From UKL13-3 sp964392775 (GTDB lineage: Bacteria; Bacteroidota; Bacteroidia; UKL13-3), in contig CAYMRD010000024.1 in the NCBI GenBank assembly GCA_964392775.1, forward strand, positions 1-40,372: a stretch of DNA of 40,372 nucleotides. The letters are read 5' to 3'. Positions 1 through 7,507 of this stretch are shown here, piece by piece. The notes under the pieces are model-generated. The model was given only the letters and a program-made list of their open reading frames with translations. It was not told the DNA's origin and did no database searches. The position numbers and the translations under genes are program-made. The first letter of the stretch is position 1; each line of letters begins with the position of its first letter.

Positions 1-94
1 CACTCATTTTCTAATCGTTTACTTTTTCAGACATTTTTAATGCGTGTTGCCCTGAAGTGTTTAATACAGAACTTGATGTTATGTATGCTTCACC

Positions 95-102
95 TATATT
101 CG
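95..102 (+). promoter_or_regulatory. Probable -7 promoter element of the first lipoprotein gene
   Basis: TATATTCG matches the Bacteroidota -7 consensus TAnnTTTG with one change. It ends only 7 nt before the ATG at 110, so transcription should begin at or just before the start codon. A weak -33-like CTTG lies at 72-75, 19 nt upstream. Inferred from sequence only. Confidence 0.45.
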
Positions 103-109
103 CAACTTC

Positions 110-1117
110 ATGAAAAGACTTCTCTACGTATTCACCTCTCTGATTGCACTTTCTATTACAACCGGGTGTGAGAATGAAATAGATATCAATGCACCCTGGA
201 GAGAAACCCCGGTGGTATATGCTTTTCTGGATCCAAATATTGATACCCAGTACCTGCGTATTGAAAAAACGTACCAAAACTCTATAAACCTTACAACAGA
301 ACAAGGAGCCAAAATAAACGACTCTCTTTATTTCGATACCATTTTTGTAAGGGTTAAATCCTCTAACCAAACAGTAAAATTTATTAAGACTACCGACATC
401 CCTAAGGAAACCGGATATTTTGCCAATGCAACCCACTACCTGTACAAAGCAGCAATGACGGTAGTGGCGGGAACAGATTATACACTGGACATATACAGCC
501 CGAAAACCGGAAACACCTATCTGGCAAGCACCACCGCCATTGGAACATCCGACTTAAGCGCAGCAGCCTTTCGTTTTCCGGCAAATAACCCTCAGGCAGC
601 CGTTATTATTACCGTATCGCCCATTAATGGAGCAACCGAAGTTACCGGAACCTTACGTTTCAACTATCTCGAGTACAATTCACCAATAGCCAATGCCGAT
701 ACTTTATTTGTTGACTATCCCATCAGCGAACCGTACGCCCAATCCGGGTCCAACTACCGTTACAATATCACCAATCGTAATCTGGTAAATTACATTAAAG
801 ATTTTATACAGGAAAAAGCAGGATACACCCGGCAAATTATTGGCTTCGACATGTTTTATATTGGTGGAGGCAAAGAGATTTCAGACATGCTTAATATCTT
901 AAAACCCAGCAATATGATTGTTCAGAAAAAACTTCAATACTCCAATATATCCGGTGGATTGGGTATTTTCTCGAGCCGTAGCAACAATTTTGACCTCAAT
1001 ATACAAAACTTACCCGGAAGCTTTTGGGCGGTTGCCAAACCGGATCTTATTAAGCTATTAAATGGAGAAGATCCGAGTGGGATGACCAATACCAAGAATC
1101 TAAACTTCACCCCATAA
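110..1117 (+). CDS. Predicted lipoprotein of unknown function
   Basis: A 335-residue protein that begins with a basic, hydrophobic signal peptide and a lipobox ending at Cys20 (S-I-T-T-G-C), so it should be an SPII lipoprotein exported to the envelope. After the Cys comes an acidic E-N-E-I-D-I-N segment and then a V-V-Y-A-F-L-D-P motif. That arrangement recurs in Bacteroidota lipoproteins annotated as hypothetical or DUF4249-like, but I cannot assign a family with confidence. The rest looks beta-rich with no catalytic motif that I recognise. The ATG at 110 fits the signal peptide and lies just downstream of a promoter-like box. It stands alone: the 109 bases upstream hold no gene, and dnaK follows after 143 bp with its own promoter signals. 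Confidence 0.8.
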   Translation: MKRLLYVFTSLIALSITTGCENEIDINAPWRETPVVYAFLDPNIDTQYLRIEKTYQNSINLTTEQGAKINDSLYFDTIFVRVKSSNQTVKFIKTTDIPKETGYFANATHYLYKAAMTVVAGTDYTLDIYSPKTGNTYLASTTAIGTSDLSAAAFRFPANNPQAAVIITVSPINGATEVTGTLRFNYLEYNSPIANADTLFVDYPISEPYAQSGSNYRYNITNRNLVNYIKDFIQEKAGYTRQIIGFDMFYIGGGKEISDMLNILKPSNMIVQKKLQYSNISGGLGIFSSRSNNFDLNIQNLPGSFWAVAKPDLIKLLNGEDPSGMTNTKNLNFTP

Positions 1118-1198
1118 CTGTCGGCAAACTGACAAATTTTCGGAGTTAAACACCCCTTATTCCGGGCTTTCCTGCCAATCTTGTCCCCAAAACTGCCA

Positions 1199-1231
1199 TT
1201 TGGCGGCTTGGCACTGTCATTGATAAATTGT
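1199..1231 (+). promoter_or_regulatory. Candidate dnaK promoter region
   Basis: Two overlapping readings are possible. TTTG at 1199-1202 and TAAATTGT at 1224-1231, 21 bp apart, resemble a vegetative -33/-7 pair. TTGGCAC-N5-TTGA at 1208-1223 has sigma-54 spacing (-24 GG, -12 G) but the -12 C is replaced by A. No CIRCE (HrcA operator) inverted repeat is visible. Which promoter is used cannot be decided from sequence. Confidence 0.35.
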
Positions 1232-1260
1232 TGCCAATAACAATTTTCAAAACCATTATT

Positions 1261-3156
1261 ATGAGCAAAATTATTGGAATCGACTTAGGAACAACCAACT
1301 CCTGCGTTGCCGTTATGGAAGGTAACGAGGCCGTTGTAATCGCCAACAGCGAAGGACGCAGAACAACCCCTTCGATTGTTGCCTTTTTGAAAGACGGAGA
1401 GCGCAAAATTGGAGATCCTGCCAAACGTCAGGCGGTAACCAATCCTAGAAATACGATTTATTCGATTAAACGTTTTATGGGCCATACCTTCAGCGAAGTG
1501 GAAAGCGAATTGAAACGTATACCCTATGCTGTTGAAAAAGGTGATAACAATACCCCTCGTGTAAACATTGACGGCCGTATGTACACCGCTCAGGAAATCT
1601 CAGCTATCATTCTTCAAAAAATGAAAAAAACGGCTGAAGACTATCTTGGACAAGAAGTAAAAGAAGCGGTAATCACCGTTCCTGCATACTTTAACGATGC
1701 ACAACGCCAGGCCACCAAAGAAGCCGGAGAAATTGCCGGTTTAACTGTTAAACGTATCATCAACGAGCCTACTGCTGCTGCTTTGGCTTATGGGATGGAC
1801 AAAAAAGGTCACGACCAAAAGATTGTAGTATTTGACTGTGGTGGTGGAACACATGATGTTTCGGTATTGGAACTGGGTGATGGCGTATTTGAAGTAAAAT
1901 CAACCGATGGTGATACACACTTAGGTGGTGACGACTTTGATCAGGTTATTATCGACTGGTTGGCTGATGAGTTTAAAAACGATGAAGGCATTGACTTGCG
2001 TAAAGATCCAATGGCTTTGCAACGTTTGAAAGAAGCTGCCGAGAAAGCTAAGATTGAATTATCAAGCTCTACTCAAACCGAAATCAACCTCCCTTATATT
2101 ATTCCGGTTGATGGTATTCCGAAACACCTCGTAAAAACTTTGAGCCGCGCCAAATTTGAACAATTGGCCGATTCATTGATTAAACGTACCATCGAACCTT
2201 GTAAAACCGCTTTGCAAAATGCAGGTTTATCAACCAGCCAGATTGACGAAGTTATTTTGGTAGGTGGTTCAACCCGTATCCCTGCTATCCAGTCTGCTGT
2301 TGAAGCATTCTTTGGTAAAGCCCCTTCAAAAGGTGTAAACCCTGATGAGGTTGTAGCTTTAGGAGCTGCCATCCAGGGTGGTGTAATGACCGGTGAAGTA
2401 AAAGACGTATTGTTATTGGATGTAACCCCGCTTTCGTTGGGTATTGAAACCATGGGTGGTGTAATGACCAAACTGATTGAAGCCAATACAACCATTCCGA
2501 GTAAACGCAGCGAAACCTTTAGTACAGCAAGCGACAACCAGCCAAGTGTAGAAATTCACATCCTGCAAGGTGAGCGCTCAATGGCTCGCGATAACAGAAC
2601 CCTTGGACGTTTCCATTTGGACAGCATCCCTCCTGCACCACGTGGTGTTCCGCAAATTGAAGTATCATTTGATATTGATGCCAATGGTATTTTACACGTA
2701 AGTGCTAAAGATAAAGGAACCGGTAAAGAGCAAAAAATCCGTATTGAAGCATCAAGCGGTTTGAGCGATGAAGAAATCAAACGTATGAAAGCAGAAGCGG
2801 AAGCCAACGCTGAAGCCGATCGTAAGATCAAAGAAGAAGCCGATAAAATTAACGCTGCCGACAGTCTTGTTTTCCAAACCGAAAAACAACTGAAAGAGTA
2901 TGGCGATAAATTACCGGAAGATAAAAAAGCAACCATCGAAACGGCTGTTGCCGAATTGAAAAAAGCACACGAAAGCAAAGACATCGCTGCTATTGATACA
3001 GCTATGGAAGCTTTGAATGCAGCCTGGACTGCCGCTTCTGAAGACTTATACAAAGCCACTCAGGAAGCACAAGGCGAAAACCCAACAGGTGATTCCGGTG
3101 CCGCTCACGAAGGTGAACCTAAAGTTCAGGACGTTGATTACGAAGAAGTAAAATAA
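1261..3156 (+). CDS. dnaK: Chaperone protein DnaK (Hsp70)
   Basis: ATP-dependent Hsp70 chaperone that binds unfolded polypeptides in the cytoplasm with DnaJ and GrpE. The 631-residue length is typical. The N-terminal nucleotide-binding domain starts I-I-G-I-D-L-G-T-T-N-S and contains V-P-A-Y-F-N-D and L-V-G-G-S-T-R-I-P. The C-terminal substrate-binding domain is followed by a helical lid and the usual acidic tail (D-V-D-Y-E-E-V-K). The start is placed at ATG 1261, not at the in-frame TTG at 1228, because the family begins M-S-K-I-I-G-I-D. One oddity: the second phosphate motif at residues 192-199 reads D-C-G-G-G-T-H-D where D-L-G-G-G-T-F-D is usual; the essential glycines, Thr and Asp are kept. 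dnaJ and grpE are not adjacent. A strong terminator follows. Confidence 0.98.
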   Translation: MSKIIGIDLGTTNSCVAVMEGNEAVVIANSEGRRTTPSIVAFLKDGERKIGDPAKRQAVTNPRNTIYSIKRFMGHTFSEVESELKRIPYAVEKGDNNTPRVNIDGRMYTAQEISAIILQKMKKTAEDYLGQEVKEAVITVPAYFNDAQRQATKEAGEIAGLTVKRIINEPTAAALAYGMDKKGHDQKIVVFDCGGGTHDVSVLELGDGVFEVKSTDGDTHLGGDDFDQVIIDWLADEFKNDEGIDLRKDPMALQRLKEAAEKAKIELSSSTQTEINLPYIIPVDGIPKHLVKTLSRAKFEQLADSLIKRTIEPCKTALQNAGLSTSQIDEVILVGGSTRIPAIQSAVEAFFGKAPSKGVNPDEVVALGAAIQGGVMTGEVKDVLLLDVTPLSLGIETMGGVMTKLIEANTTIPSKRSETFSTASDNQPSVEIHILQGERSMARDNRTLGRFHLDSIPPAPRGVPQIEVSFDIDANGILHVSAKDKGTGKEQKIRIEASSGLSDEEIKRMKAEAEANAEADRKIKEEADKINAADSLVFQTEKQLKEYGDKLPEDKKATIETAVAELKKAHESKDIAAIDTAMEALNAAWTAASEDLYKATQEAQGENPTGDSGAAHEGEPKVQDVDYEEVK

Positions 3157-3180
3157 TCAATTTCTGATACTTATTTCTTA

Positions 3181-3217
3181 AAGCCCCCCGGTTGTATCGG
3201 GGGGCTTTATTTTTTAT
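3181..3217 (+). terminator. Rho-independent terminator of dnaK
   Basis: A perfect 10-bp GC-rich stem (AAGCCCCCCG at 3181-3190, complement at 3198-3207) with a 7-nt loop, followed by a T-rich tract, 24 bp after the dnaK stop. Confidence 0.92.
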
Positions 3218-3240
3218 GTCATGTTGTGTTTACCGAAACG

Positions 3241-3265
3241 TGTCACACTGAGTTTATCGAAGTGC
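3241..3265 (+). repeat. Dispersed TCGA-type intergenic repeat, single copy
   Basis: TGTCACACTGAG followed by TTTATCGAAGTGC forms an imperfect palindrome of the CACTGAG/TCGAAGTG kind that recurs between genes in many Bacteroidota. Related TCACTTCGAG/TATCGAGAAGTG copies occur at 20.3-20.5 kb and 40.2 kb. The rest of the gap up to 3432 holds a pyrimidine-rich run of TCTCTTG units (about 3333-3365) and no gene. Confidence 0.45.
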
Positions 3266-3432
3266 ACTGTCCCCATAACAAAAACCTCTCGTTTCTTTCA
3301 CTCACCAAAGCCTTAGCGTAAGATGAGTATCGCCTCTCTTGTCTCTTGTCTCTTTTCTCTTTTAAACACTTTATTTTTTTATTTGCAGTTTTATATCGGT
3401 TTTCAATACCTTTATACCGTAACCTATAGCCT

Positions 3433-3795
3433 ATGGAAACAAAACTCTGCCTACAATGCGGTACGAAACTACGTGGCCGCATCGACAAAAAATTCTGTGA
3501 TGATATGTGCCGGACAACCTTCAACAATCATCGAAAAATAGATACCCCCCAGGTTCGCGCCATCAATAGTATGCTTCGCAAAAACCGGAGAATATTGGAA
3601 GCTATTGTGCCAGTCCCCGAAGGGAAAGGCCGAACCACTAAACGAAGATTGCAAGACAAAGGGTTTCATTTTGGATACCACACCCATACCTACACAACCC
3701 GCAATGGTAACACCTATTACTTTTGTTACGAGTACGGTTTCTTGCCCCTCAACAATGACTATGTAATGCTGGTGAAACGAACGGAGAAAGAGTAA
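3433..3795 (+). CDS. Small zinc-ribbon protein of unknown function
   Basis: A 120-residue protein whose first 30 residues hold a Cys-x2-Cys...Cys-x3-Cys cluster (C-L-Q-C at 6-9, then F-C-D-D-M-C), a treble-clef or zinc-ribbon pattern typical of small Bacteroidota proteins starting C-x-x-C-G-x-x-L-x-G-R-x-D-K-K-F-C. The central part is basic and helical. The C-terminal half is aromatic-rich (Y-Y-F-C-Y-E-Y-G-F) and looks like a compact beta domain. The likely role is nucleic-acid or protein binding, but nothing more specific can be said. ATG 3433 is chosen because it directly precedes the Cys cluster. The next gene begins 31 bp later on the same strand. Confidence 0.75.
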   Translation: METKLCLQCGTKLRGRIDKKFCDDMCRTTFNNHRKIDTPQVRAINSMLRKNRRILEAIVPVPEGKGRTTKRRLQDKGFHFGYHTHTYTTRNGNTYYFCYEYGFLPLNNDYVMLVKRTEKE

Positions 3796-3826
3796 ATGAT
3801 ACCCTGAAAAGTGTTTCATTTGCAAG

Positions 3827-4246
3827 ATGAACTTAAACACCCAGCGCTACGAAACCGAACTGTCCGTTCGCCCCGATGATATCGACATGTTTCAGCATGT
3901 GCACAGCGCCAAGTATATAGATTATGTGCTGGCTGCCCGTTATGACCAAATGGAACGGTGCTATGGAAATCCCATGCAGGAATATATCGACAAGGGTTTG
4001 GGTTGGGTAGTTAACAGTTGCACCATCAACTTTAAACGGGCCCTCAAACTGGGTGATACCATGCGTGTGCAAACCCGGTTGGTATCGGCCACAACAACGG
4101 GTGTGCGGGTTGATTTTGCCATTCTCAACAAAGCTACAGGTAAGCTGTGCAGCGATGGTCATTTTGACTATACTTTAGTGGATATTAAAAGTGGGCGTGC
4201 TCAAAGCATCCCTGACTGGGCTTTGCAGAAATATATGTTGTTGTAG
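3827..4246 (+). CDS. Acyl-CoA thioesterase, hotdog fold (4HBT/YbgC-like)
   Basis: A single hotdog domain of 139 residues, the usual size of the 4HBT family. It probably hydrolyses acyl-CoA or acyl-ACP thioesters in the cytoplasm; the substrate is unknown. The N-terminal stretch R-P-D-D-I-D-M-F-Q-H-V-H-S-A-K-Y-I-D-Y corresponds to the family motif around the catalytic Asp (D-x-x-x-H-V-x-x-x-x-Y). The second half (I-N-F-K-R-A-L-K-L-G-D) supplies the beta sheet. A TTCATTTG box at 3815-3822 ends 4 nt before the ATG, suggesting an almost leaderless transcript. The next gene on the same strand is 52 bp away, and no shared pathway is evident. Confidence 0.85.
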   Translation: MNLNTQRYETELSVRPDDIDMFQHVHSAKYIDYVLAARYDQMERCYGNPMQEYIDKGLGWVVNSCTINFKRALKLGDTMRVQTRLVSATTTGVRVDFAILNKATGKLCSDGHFDYTLVDIKSGRAQSIPDWALQKYMLL

Positions 4247-4298
4247 TTCGTGGTGTTTGCTAAGTTGCATATCAGAATAATACATTCCTATTCTAATC

Positions 4299-4991
4299 AT
4301 GAAACACCACCATCCCGAAAACATGAACGAATGGCTACACTTAGCCGGCAGTTATATTTGGGGACATCGCCTCGGCACTTACCACAGTAAAATCAGTGGT
4401 AAACTCGAGGTATGGATGGTTAATGGTAAACTGGTGCTCAACTCGGCTCAAGCCAATCAATCATACGACTCTCTTCATTATGTTTTCAAACATGCCTTCA
4501 ACCAAATAAAGCTTGAACACCAACCGGTGCACCATGTACTGCTGTTGGGACTTGGAGTGGGTAGTGTTCCAGCCATCATCGAAGAAGAGCTGGTGATGAA
4601 CTGCAAGATTACAGCCGTTGAAAAAGACCCGTTGATGATTGAACTGGGAAACAAATATTTCGACTTGCAGCGTTTTAAACACCTGCATATTGTTTATGAT
4701 GATGCCTTGCATTTTGTAGACGAATGCAAACAACAATTTGAGCTCATCATCATTGACTTGTTTGTAGACAACCATGTTCCCGAGCCCTTTACCAGCGAAC
4801 CCTTTTTATCCCAACTGACCGGATTACTTAGCAACGAAGGATTCTTGTTATTGAATATGATTGTGCAAACACCCGCACAACTAGAGCAGTTTAAACAGGC
4901 CCAATCCTATTTCGCAAACCTGGATGGCACTACACAAATCTTGCAACCCATTCCATCCAACAAAATACTGTGCTGGCAAAAATACAGCTAA
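4299..4991 (+). CDS. Spermidine synthase-like methyltransferase
   Basis: A 230-residue Rossmann-fold protein of the spermidine-synthase/SAM-methyltransferase superfamily. The nucleotide-binding loop reads L-L-G-L-G-V-G-S-V-P, followed by an acidic residue after strand 2 (A-V-E-K-D-P) and then I-I-D-L-F-V-D at strand 4. Polyamine synthases carry D-x-Y/D-x-F motifs there, so the true substrate is uncertain and a generic fused SpeE-like methyltransferase is the safer call. The first 80 residues form the beta-rich N-terminal part of the family. A second in-frame ATG lies at 4323, so the first eight residues are unsure. It ends 38 bp before the proposed TsaC start, and the promoter for that gene begins right after this stop codon. 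Confidence 0.8.
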   Translation: MKHHHPENMNEWLHLAGSYIWGHRLGTYHSKISGKLEVWMVNGKLVLNSAQANQSYDSLHYVFKHAFNQIKLEHQPVHHVLLLGLGVGSVPAIIEEELVMNCKITAVEKDPLMIELGNKYFDLQRFKHLHIVYDDALHFVDECKQQFELIIIDLFVDNHVPEPFTSEPFLSQLTGLLSNEGFLLLNMIVQTPAQLEQFKQAQSYFANLDGTTQILQPIPSNKILCWQKYS

Positions 4992-4992
4992 G

Positions 4993-5024
4993 TTTGGAGT
5001 GGTGGCCCCTCCTGCCTACTTTTG
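4993..5024 (+). promoter_or_regulatory. Consensus promoter of tsaC/sua5
   Basis: TTTG at 4993-4996 and TACTTTTG at 5017-5024 with a 20-bp spacer match both Bacteroidota primary-sigma elements exactly. The -7 box ends 5 nt before the TTG at 5030, which supports that TTG as the start and predicts a leaderless mRNA. Confidence 0.65.
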
Positions 5025-5029
5025 CCCCG

Positions 5030-5989
5030 TTGAAAACCGGAACCGATATACAAGCCGCCATTGAGTGTTTAACACAAGGTCAGTTGGTTGCCATCCCCAC
5101 CGAAACGGTGTATGGATTGGCCGCCAATGCTTTTGATGCCGATGCCGTGGCCCGTATATACAAAGCTAAAAACCGTCCCCAATTCAACCCTCTCATTATT
5201 CATACCAACAGCCTGCAACGCTTGGAACAATGGGGATTGGTATTGCCGGAAGCCATGCTCAAACTGGCCGAACAGTTTTCACCGGGTCCACTTACATACC
5301 TGATTCCCAAAAGCGATCAGATACCCGATTTGGTGACGGCCGGCACTTCTGCTGTGGCAGTCCGTATTCCCGACCACCCGCTGACACTTGAGCTGCTGAG
5401 CAAACTCGATTTCCCGGTTGCCGCTCCCAGCGCCAATCCCAGCGGGTATGTAAGTCCAACCAGTGCCACCCATGTAAGCAACCAACTGGGCGAACAGGTA
5501 TGTTATATTTTAGATGGAGGTGATTGTGCCGTGGGTGTAGAATCGACCATCATTTCCTTTTTGAACGAAACACCGGAGATACTACGTTTTGGCGGATTAT
5601 CAATTGAGGCTATTGAAAGTGTGATTGGCAAAGTCACCTTACCCACCAAAGGATTTGTAGATAACCCGGTAGCTCCCGGACAACTTGCCCGGCATTATGC
5701 CACACGACATAAACTGGTAATTGGTACTCCAACAGATTACACTCAACAATATAAACCCGAACGCTTGGGTGTGATTTCATTCTATACCTTGTATCCAAAC
5801 ATTCCTGCAATCCAACAGGTTGTTTTATCTCCCGAAGGAAACCTCGACAAGGCCGCCCAGCAACTGTTTGCAGCCATGCGGCAAATGGATGCACTCGATA
5901 TTGATTTGATTGTAGCTGAACATTTCCCGAACGAAGGATTGGGCCGCGCCATCAACGACAGGCTGAAACGCGCGAGCGTTGAAGGATAG
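5030..5989 (+). CDS. tsaC: L-threonylcarbamoyladenylate synthase (Sua5/TsaC family)
   Basis: Makes threonylcarbamoyl-AMP from threonine, bicarbonate and ATP, the first step of tRNA t6A37 synthesis. The YrdC-like domain fills the first 200 residues: I-P-T-E-T-V-Y-G-L near the N-terminus, K-x-R-P-x-x-N-P-L (substrate-binding Lys/Arg), and S-A-N-P-S-G. A C-terminal Sua5 domain follows after a linker with P-V-A-P-G-Q-L-A-R-H-Y-A, so this is the long Sua5-type form (319 residues). An upstream GTG at 4970 would extend it into the preceding gene; TTG 5030 is preferred because a consensus promoter sits directly before it and family homology begins just after. The partner enzyme TsaD is also in this window (about 32.3-33.3 kb). 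Confidence 0.93.
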   Translation: MKTGTDIQAAIECLTQGQLVAIPTETVYGLAANAFDADAVARIYKAKNRPQFNPLIIHTNSLQRLEQWGLVLPEAMLKLAEQFSPGPLTYLIPKSDQIPDLVTAGTSAVAVRIPDHPLTLELLSKLDFPVAAPSANPSGYVSPTSATHVSNQLGEQVCYILDGGDCAVGVESTIISFLNETPEILRFGGLSIEAIESVIGKVTLPTKGFVDNPVAPGQLARHYATRHKLVIGTPTDYTQQYKPERLGVISFYTLYPNIPAIQQVVLSPEGNLDKAAQQLFAAMRQMDALDIDLIVAEHFPNEGLGRAINDRLKRASVEG

Positions 5990-6018
5990 TCCATAGCTAA
6001 TAGTCCATAGCAATTAGT
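5985..6018 (+). repeat. TAGTCCATAGC direct repeat
   Basis: Two near-tandem copies of TAGTCCATAGC follow the tsaC stop. The same ACTATGGACTATCG text recurs on either strand at about 17840-17870, and a degenerate TAGTCCACAGC lies at 17126-17136. These look like simple intergenic repeats of no known function. The rest of the gap to 6098 is AT-rich with no gene. Confidence 0.4.
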
Positions 6019-6098
6019 CGGTTCGAATAGCTTTTTTTTTGCGAAAAACAATTTGTTATGAAAAATACTGTTGCAAGGCAAGAAGATGTTTTTTCAAT

Positions 6099-6596
6099 TT
6101 AATCAGCAACTATACTTAAAACAGTCCCTTCGCTATCAAAGGCGACCTTCCATTCTTCTGTAAAATTTTTCAGTTCGAGCGTGTAAGTTACTTTACTTCC
6201 TTCGGTTATTTTCTTCACGTCATCAATACGATAAGAACTAAAGTCGCTGTTGATTTTTACCAAGACTTTTTGAGGCAAATCGCTTTGGGATATTTCCTCT
6301 TTGTGCCTTACCAATTTGCCTGTTTTGTCATACCACACATTGTGGTCTGTTCCAAGCAAACCGGTTTCAAATTCTACCTTGTAGTTTTCTCCGTCCAATT
6401 CCCATTCAACATCAGAGGCTTTGGGGAATGATTGTTGAAATTTGTTTACTATCAACGATGGAACCCGGTTTTGTGGAATGTCTTGTCCGAAAGCAGTGTT
6501 TGCAAGGCAAGCAAACACAAACGAAGCTATTAAAATTACTTTTTTACAAACAGCATTTGGTGTTTGTAAAGGGTGTTTGTGAATCTTCGATTTCAT
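6099..6596 (-). CDS. Secreted PepSY-like protein
   Basis: A 165-residue exported protein. Residues about 17-37 form a signal peptide ending A-F-G-Q, followed by two tandem PepSY-like units: residues about 45-95 (K-F-Q-Q-S-F-P-K-A-S-D-V-E-W-E) and about 105-165. This matches Bacteroidota PepSY-like (DUF2874, beta-lactamase-inhibitor-like) periplasmic proteins, which often accompany two-component systems. The biochemical role is unknown; sensing or inhibiting an envelope protein is a guess. It is the last unit of an AT-rich minus-strand block and has its own promoter: the 15-bp box at 6641-6655 and a -7-like element at 6621-6628. The long basic N-terminus before the hydrophobic core leaves the exact start a little uncertain. 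Confidence 0.75.
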   Translation of the reverse strand: MKSKIHKHPLQTPNAVCKKVILIASFVFACLANTAFGQDIPQNRVPSLIVNKFQQSFPKASDVEWELDGENYKVEFETGLLGTDHNVWYDKTGKLVRHKEEISQSDLPQKVLVKINSDFSSYRIDDVKKITEGSKVTYTLELKNFTEEWKVAFDSEGTVLSIVAD

Positions 6597-6620
6597 TTTC
6601 TTTAGTTTTAAATTATGATG

Positions 6621-6655
6621 TAAAGTTGAACAGACAATCTGGAAAGACTTGGGAA
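6621..6655 (-). promoter_or_regulatory. Predicted response-regulator operator and promoter (PepSY unit)
   Basis: On the minus strand TTCCCAAGTCTTTCC (6655-6641) is followed after 12 nt by CAACTTTA (6628-6621), a weak -7 element. The box is a direct repeat TTCCC-N5-TTTCC with 10-bp periodicity, as expected for an OmpR/PhoB-type dimer. The same box precedes the other two units of this block. Confidence 0.6.
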
Positions 6656-6659
6656 TGAT

Positions 6660-7460
6660 TTAAGGTTCGTAAATAATTCGCAAAAATGAACTGCAACTTC
6701 CATTGCTTTTGTTTATCGGAATGCCCGTAACAAAGCCTAATGCAACTTGTTTGTTCAATTTTATCTTTACCTGCGGACGAACAGTCATTTCAAATTTTCC
6801 GTGATTGATTTCTTTGTTCAACTCAACACCCATAAAGTGTTTGGTTTGCGGAATGGTGTAAAGAAATGACGTGTTGATTTGCCAATTTATAGCAAGATTA
6901 TTTGTTGCAAAATCGTGTTCAAATAACGGACAAGTGTAAACAAGCGTATGAAAATTATCTCCCCAGCGCTTGGCAGCAACGAAAAACGGATTGTAAACCG
7001 TACCTGTAAAAAGGTTGCTTTTGCCGTAATTTTTGAACTCGGTAAACTCAATGATTTGTGTATAGCCGACTGCTAACGTGGTTTTCAGTTTTTGCGATAC
7101 TAAAAATGAATACTGCGCTGAAAGCCGTAAACATTCTAATTTGTGGTTTGGAATTTCAACATTGTCGGCAGTTCTTTTGAAGAAAGAAAAATCTGTTTCT
7201 ATTTCAAAACCTAAGCGGTTAATTGGTGCAAATTCGTATTCCGCTAAAATTACGTGTTCGTTGTAATTTCTGATGTTGGTAAAATCCGCACCGACATTAA
7301 ATTCCTTCTCACCTTTTCTCGCACCTAAATCACGAACCAAATCAAAATACAATGGTTCTGCATGTGAAACCTTGTCGGGTTTTGTGTTGGTTTGCGCAAA
7401 ACCATTTACAACCAAAACAGCAATTGCAACAACTAAAAAACATGTATTTATCACATTCAT
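6660..7460 (-). CDS. Predicted beta-barrel envelope protein with HAEPLYFDL motif
   Basis: A 266-residue exported protein: hydrophobic signal peptide (residues 1-23, ending G-F-A-Q), then a striking H-A-E-P-L-Y-F-D-L-V-R-D-L-G-A-R-K-G-E-K-E segment at about 32-52, then repeated amphipathic strands up to the end (F-L-R-I-I-Y-E-P), the pattern of an outer-membrane barrel. I have the impression that the H-A-E-P-L...G-A-R-K-G-E signature is conserved, but I cannot name a characterised family, so function is unknown. ATG 7460 is preferred to TTG 7472 because the TTG lies inside the promoter's -7 element. It sits between the sensor kinase and the PepSY gene and shares their operator box, so it is probably a regulated target of that two-component system. 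Confidence 0.7.
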   Translation of the reverse strand: MNVINTCFLVVAIAVLVVNGFAQTNTKPDKVSHAEPLYFDLVRDLGARKGEKEFNVGADFTNIRNYNEHVILAEYEFAPINRLGFEIETDFSFFKRTADNVEIPNHKLECLRLSAQYSFLVSQKLKTTLAVGYTQIIEFTEFKNYGKSNLFTGTVYNPFFVAAKRWGDNFHTLVYTCPLFEHDFATNNLAINWQINTSFLYTIPQTKHFMGVELNKEINHGKFEMTVRPQVKIKLNKQVALGFVTGIPINKSNGSCSSFLRIIYEP

Positions 7461-7464
7461 GCTG

Positions 7465-7499
7465 CAAAACAACAGCGTGAAGTGGGAAACACTTGGGAA
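7465..7499 (-). promoter_or_regulatory. Predicted operator and promoter (beta-barrel unit)
   Basis: Minus strand: TTCCCAAGTGTTTCC (7499-7485), 12 nt, then TTGTTTTG (7472-7465), then 4 nt to ATG 7460. The box differs from the other two copies at one position only and keeps the same distance from the -7 element. Confidence 0.62.
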
Positions 7500-7507
7500 C
7501 GAAAAAG

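Noticed and set aside
8..17. TTTTCTAATC near the window start as another site of the TCTAAT regulator
   Set aside because: Only a single copy without a partner at 11 bp, and more than 75 bp from the -7 box; probably coincidence in AT-rich DNA.
1228..1260. Longer DnaK starting at TTG 1228
   Set aside because: The 11 extra residues are not part of the DnaK family N-terminus, and ATG 1261 gives the expected M-S-K-I-I-G-I-D.
1118..1260. CIRCE/HrcA operator upstream of dnaK
   Set aside because: No TTAGCACTC-N9-GAGTGCTAA-like inverted repeat could be found. TTGGCA/TTGCCA pieces are present but with the wrong core and spacing.
2556..3059. 167-codon open frame antisense to dnaK
   Set aside because: It lies wholly within dnaK, has Ala/Ser-rich low-complexity composition of the kind produced by an opposite-strand frame, and has no promoter or family motif.
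3323..3541. 72-codon frame upstream of the zinc-ribbon gene
   Set aside because: It consists of translated TCTCTTG repeat text, then overlaps the zinc-ribbon gene in another frame; not a credible protein.
6058..6102. 14-codon ORF (ATG at 6058) beside the PepSY-like gene
   Set aside because: Too short, no ribosome or promoter signal, and it overlaps the end of the PepSY-like gene on the opposite strand.
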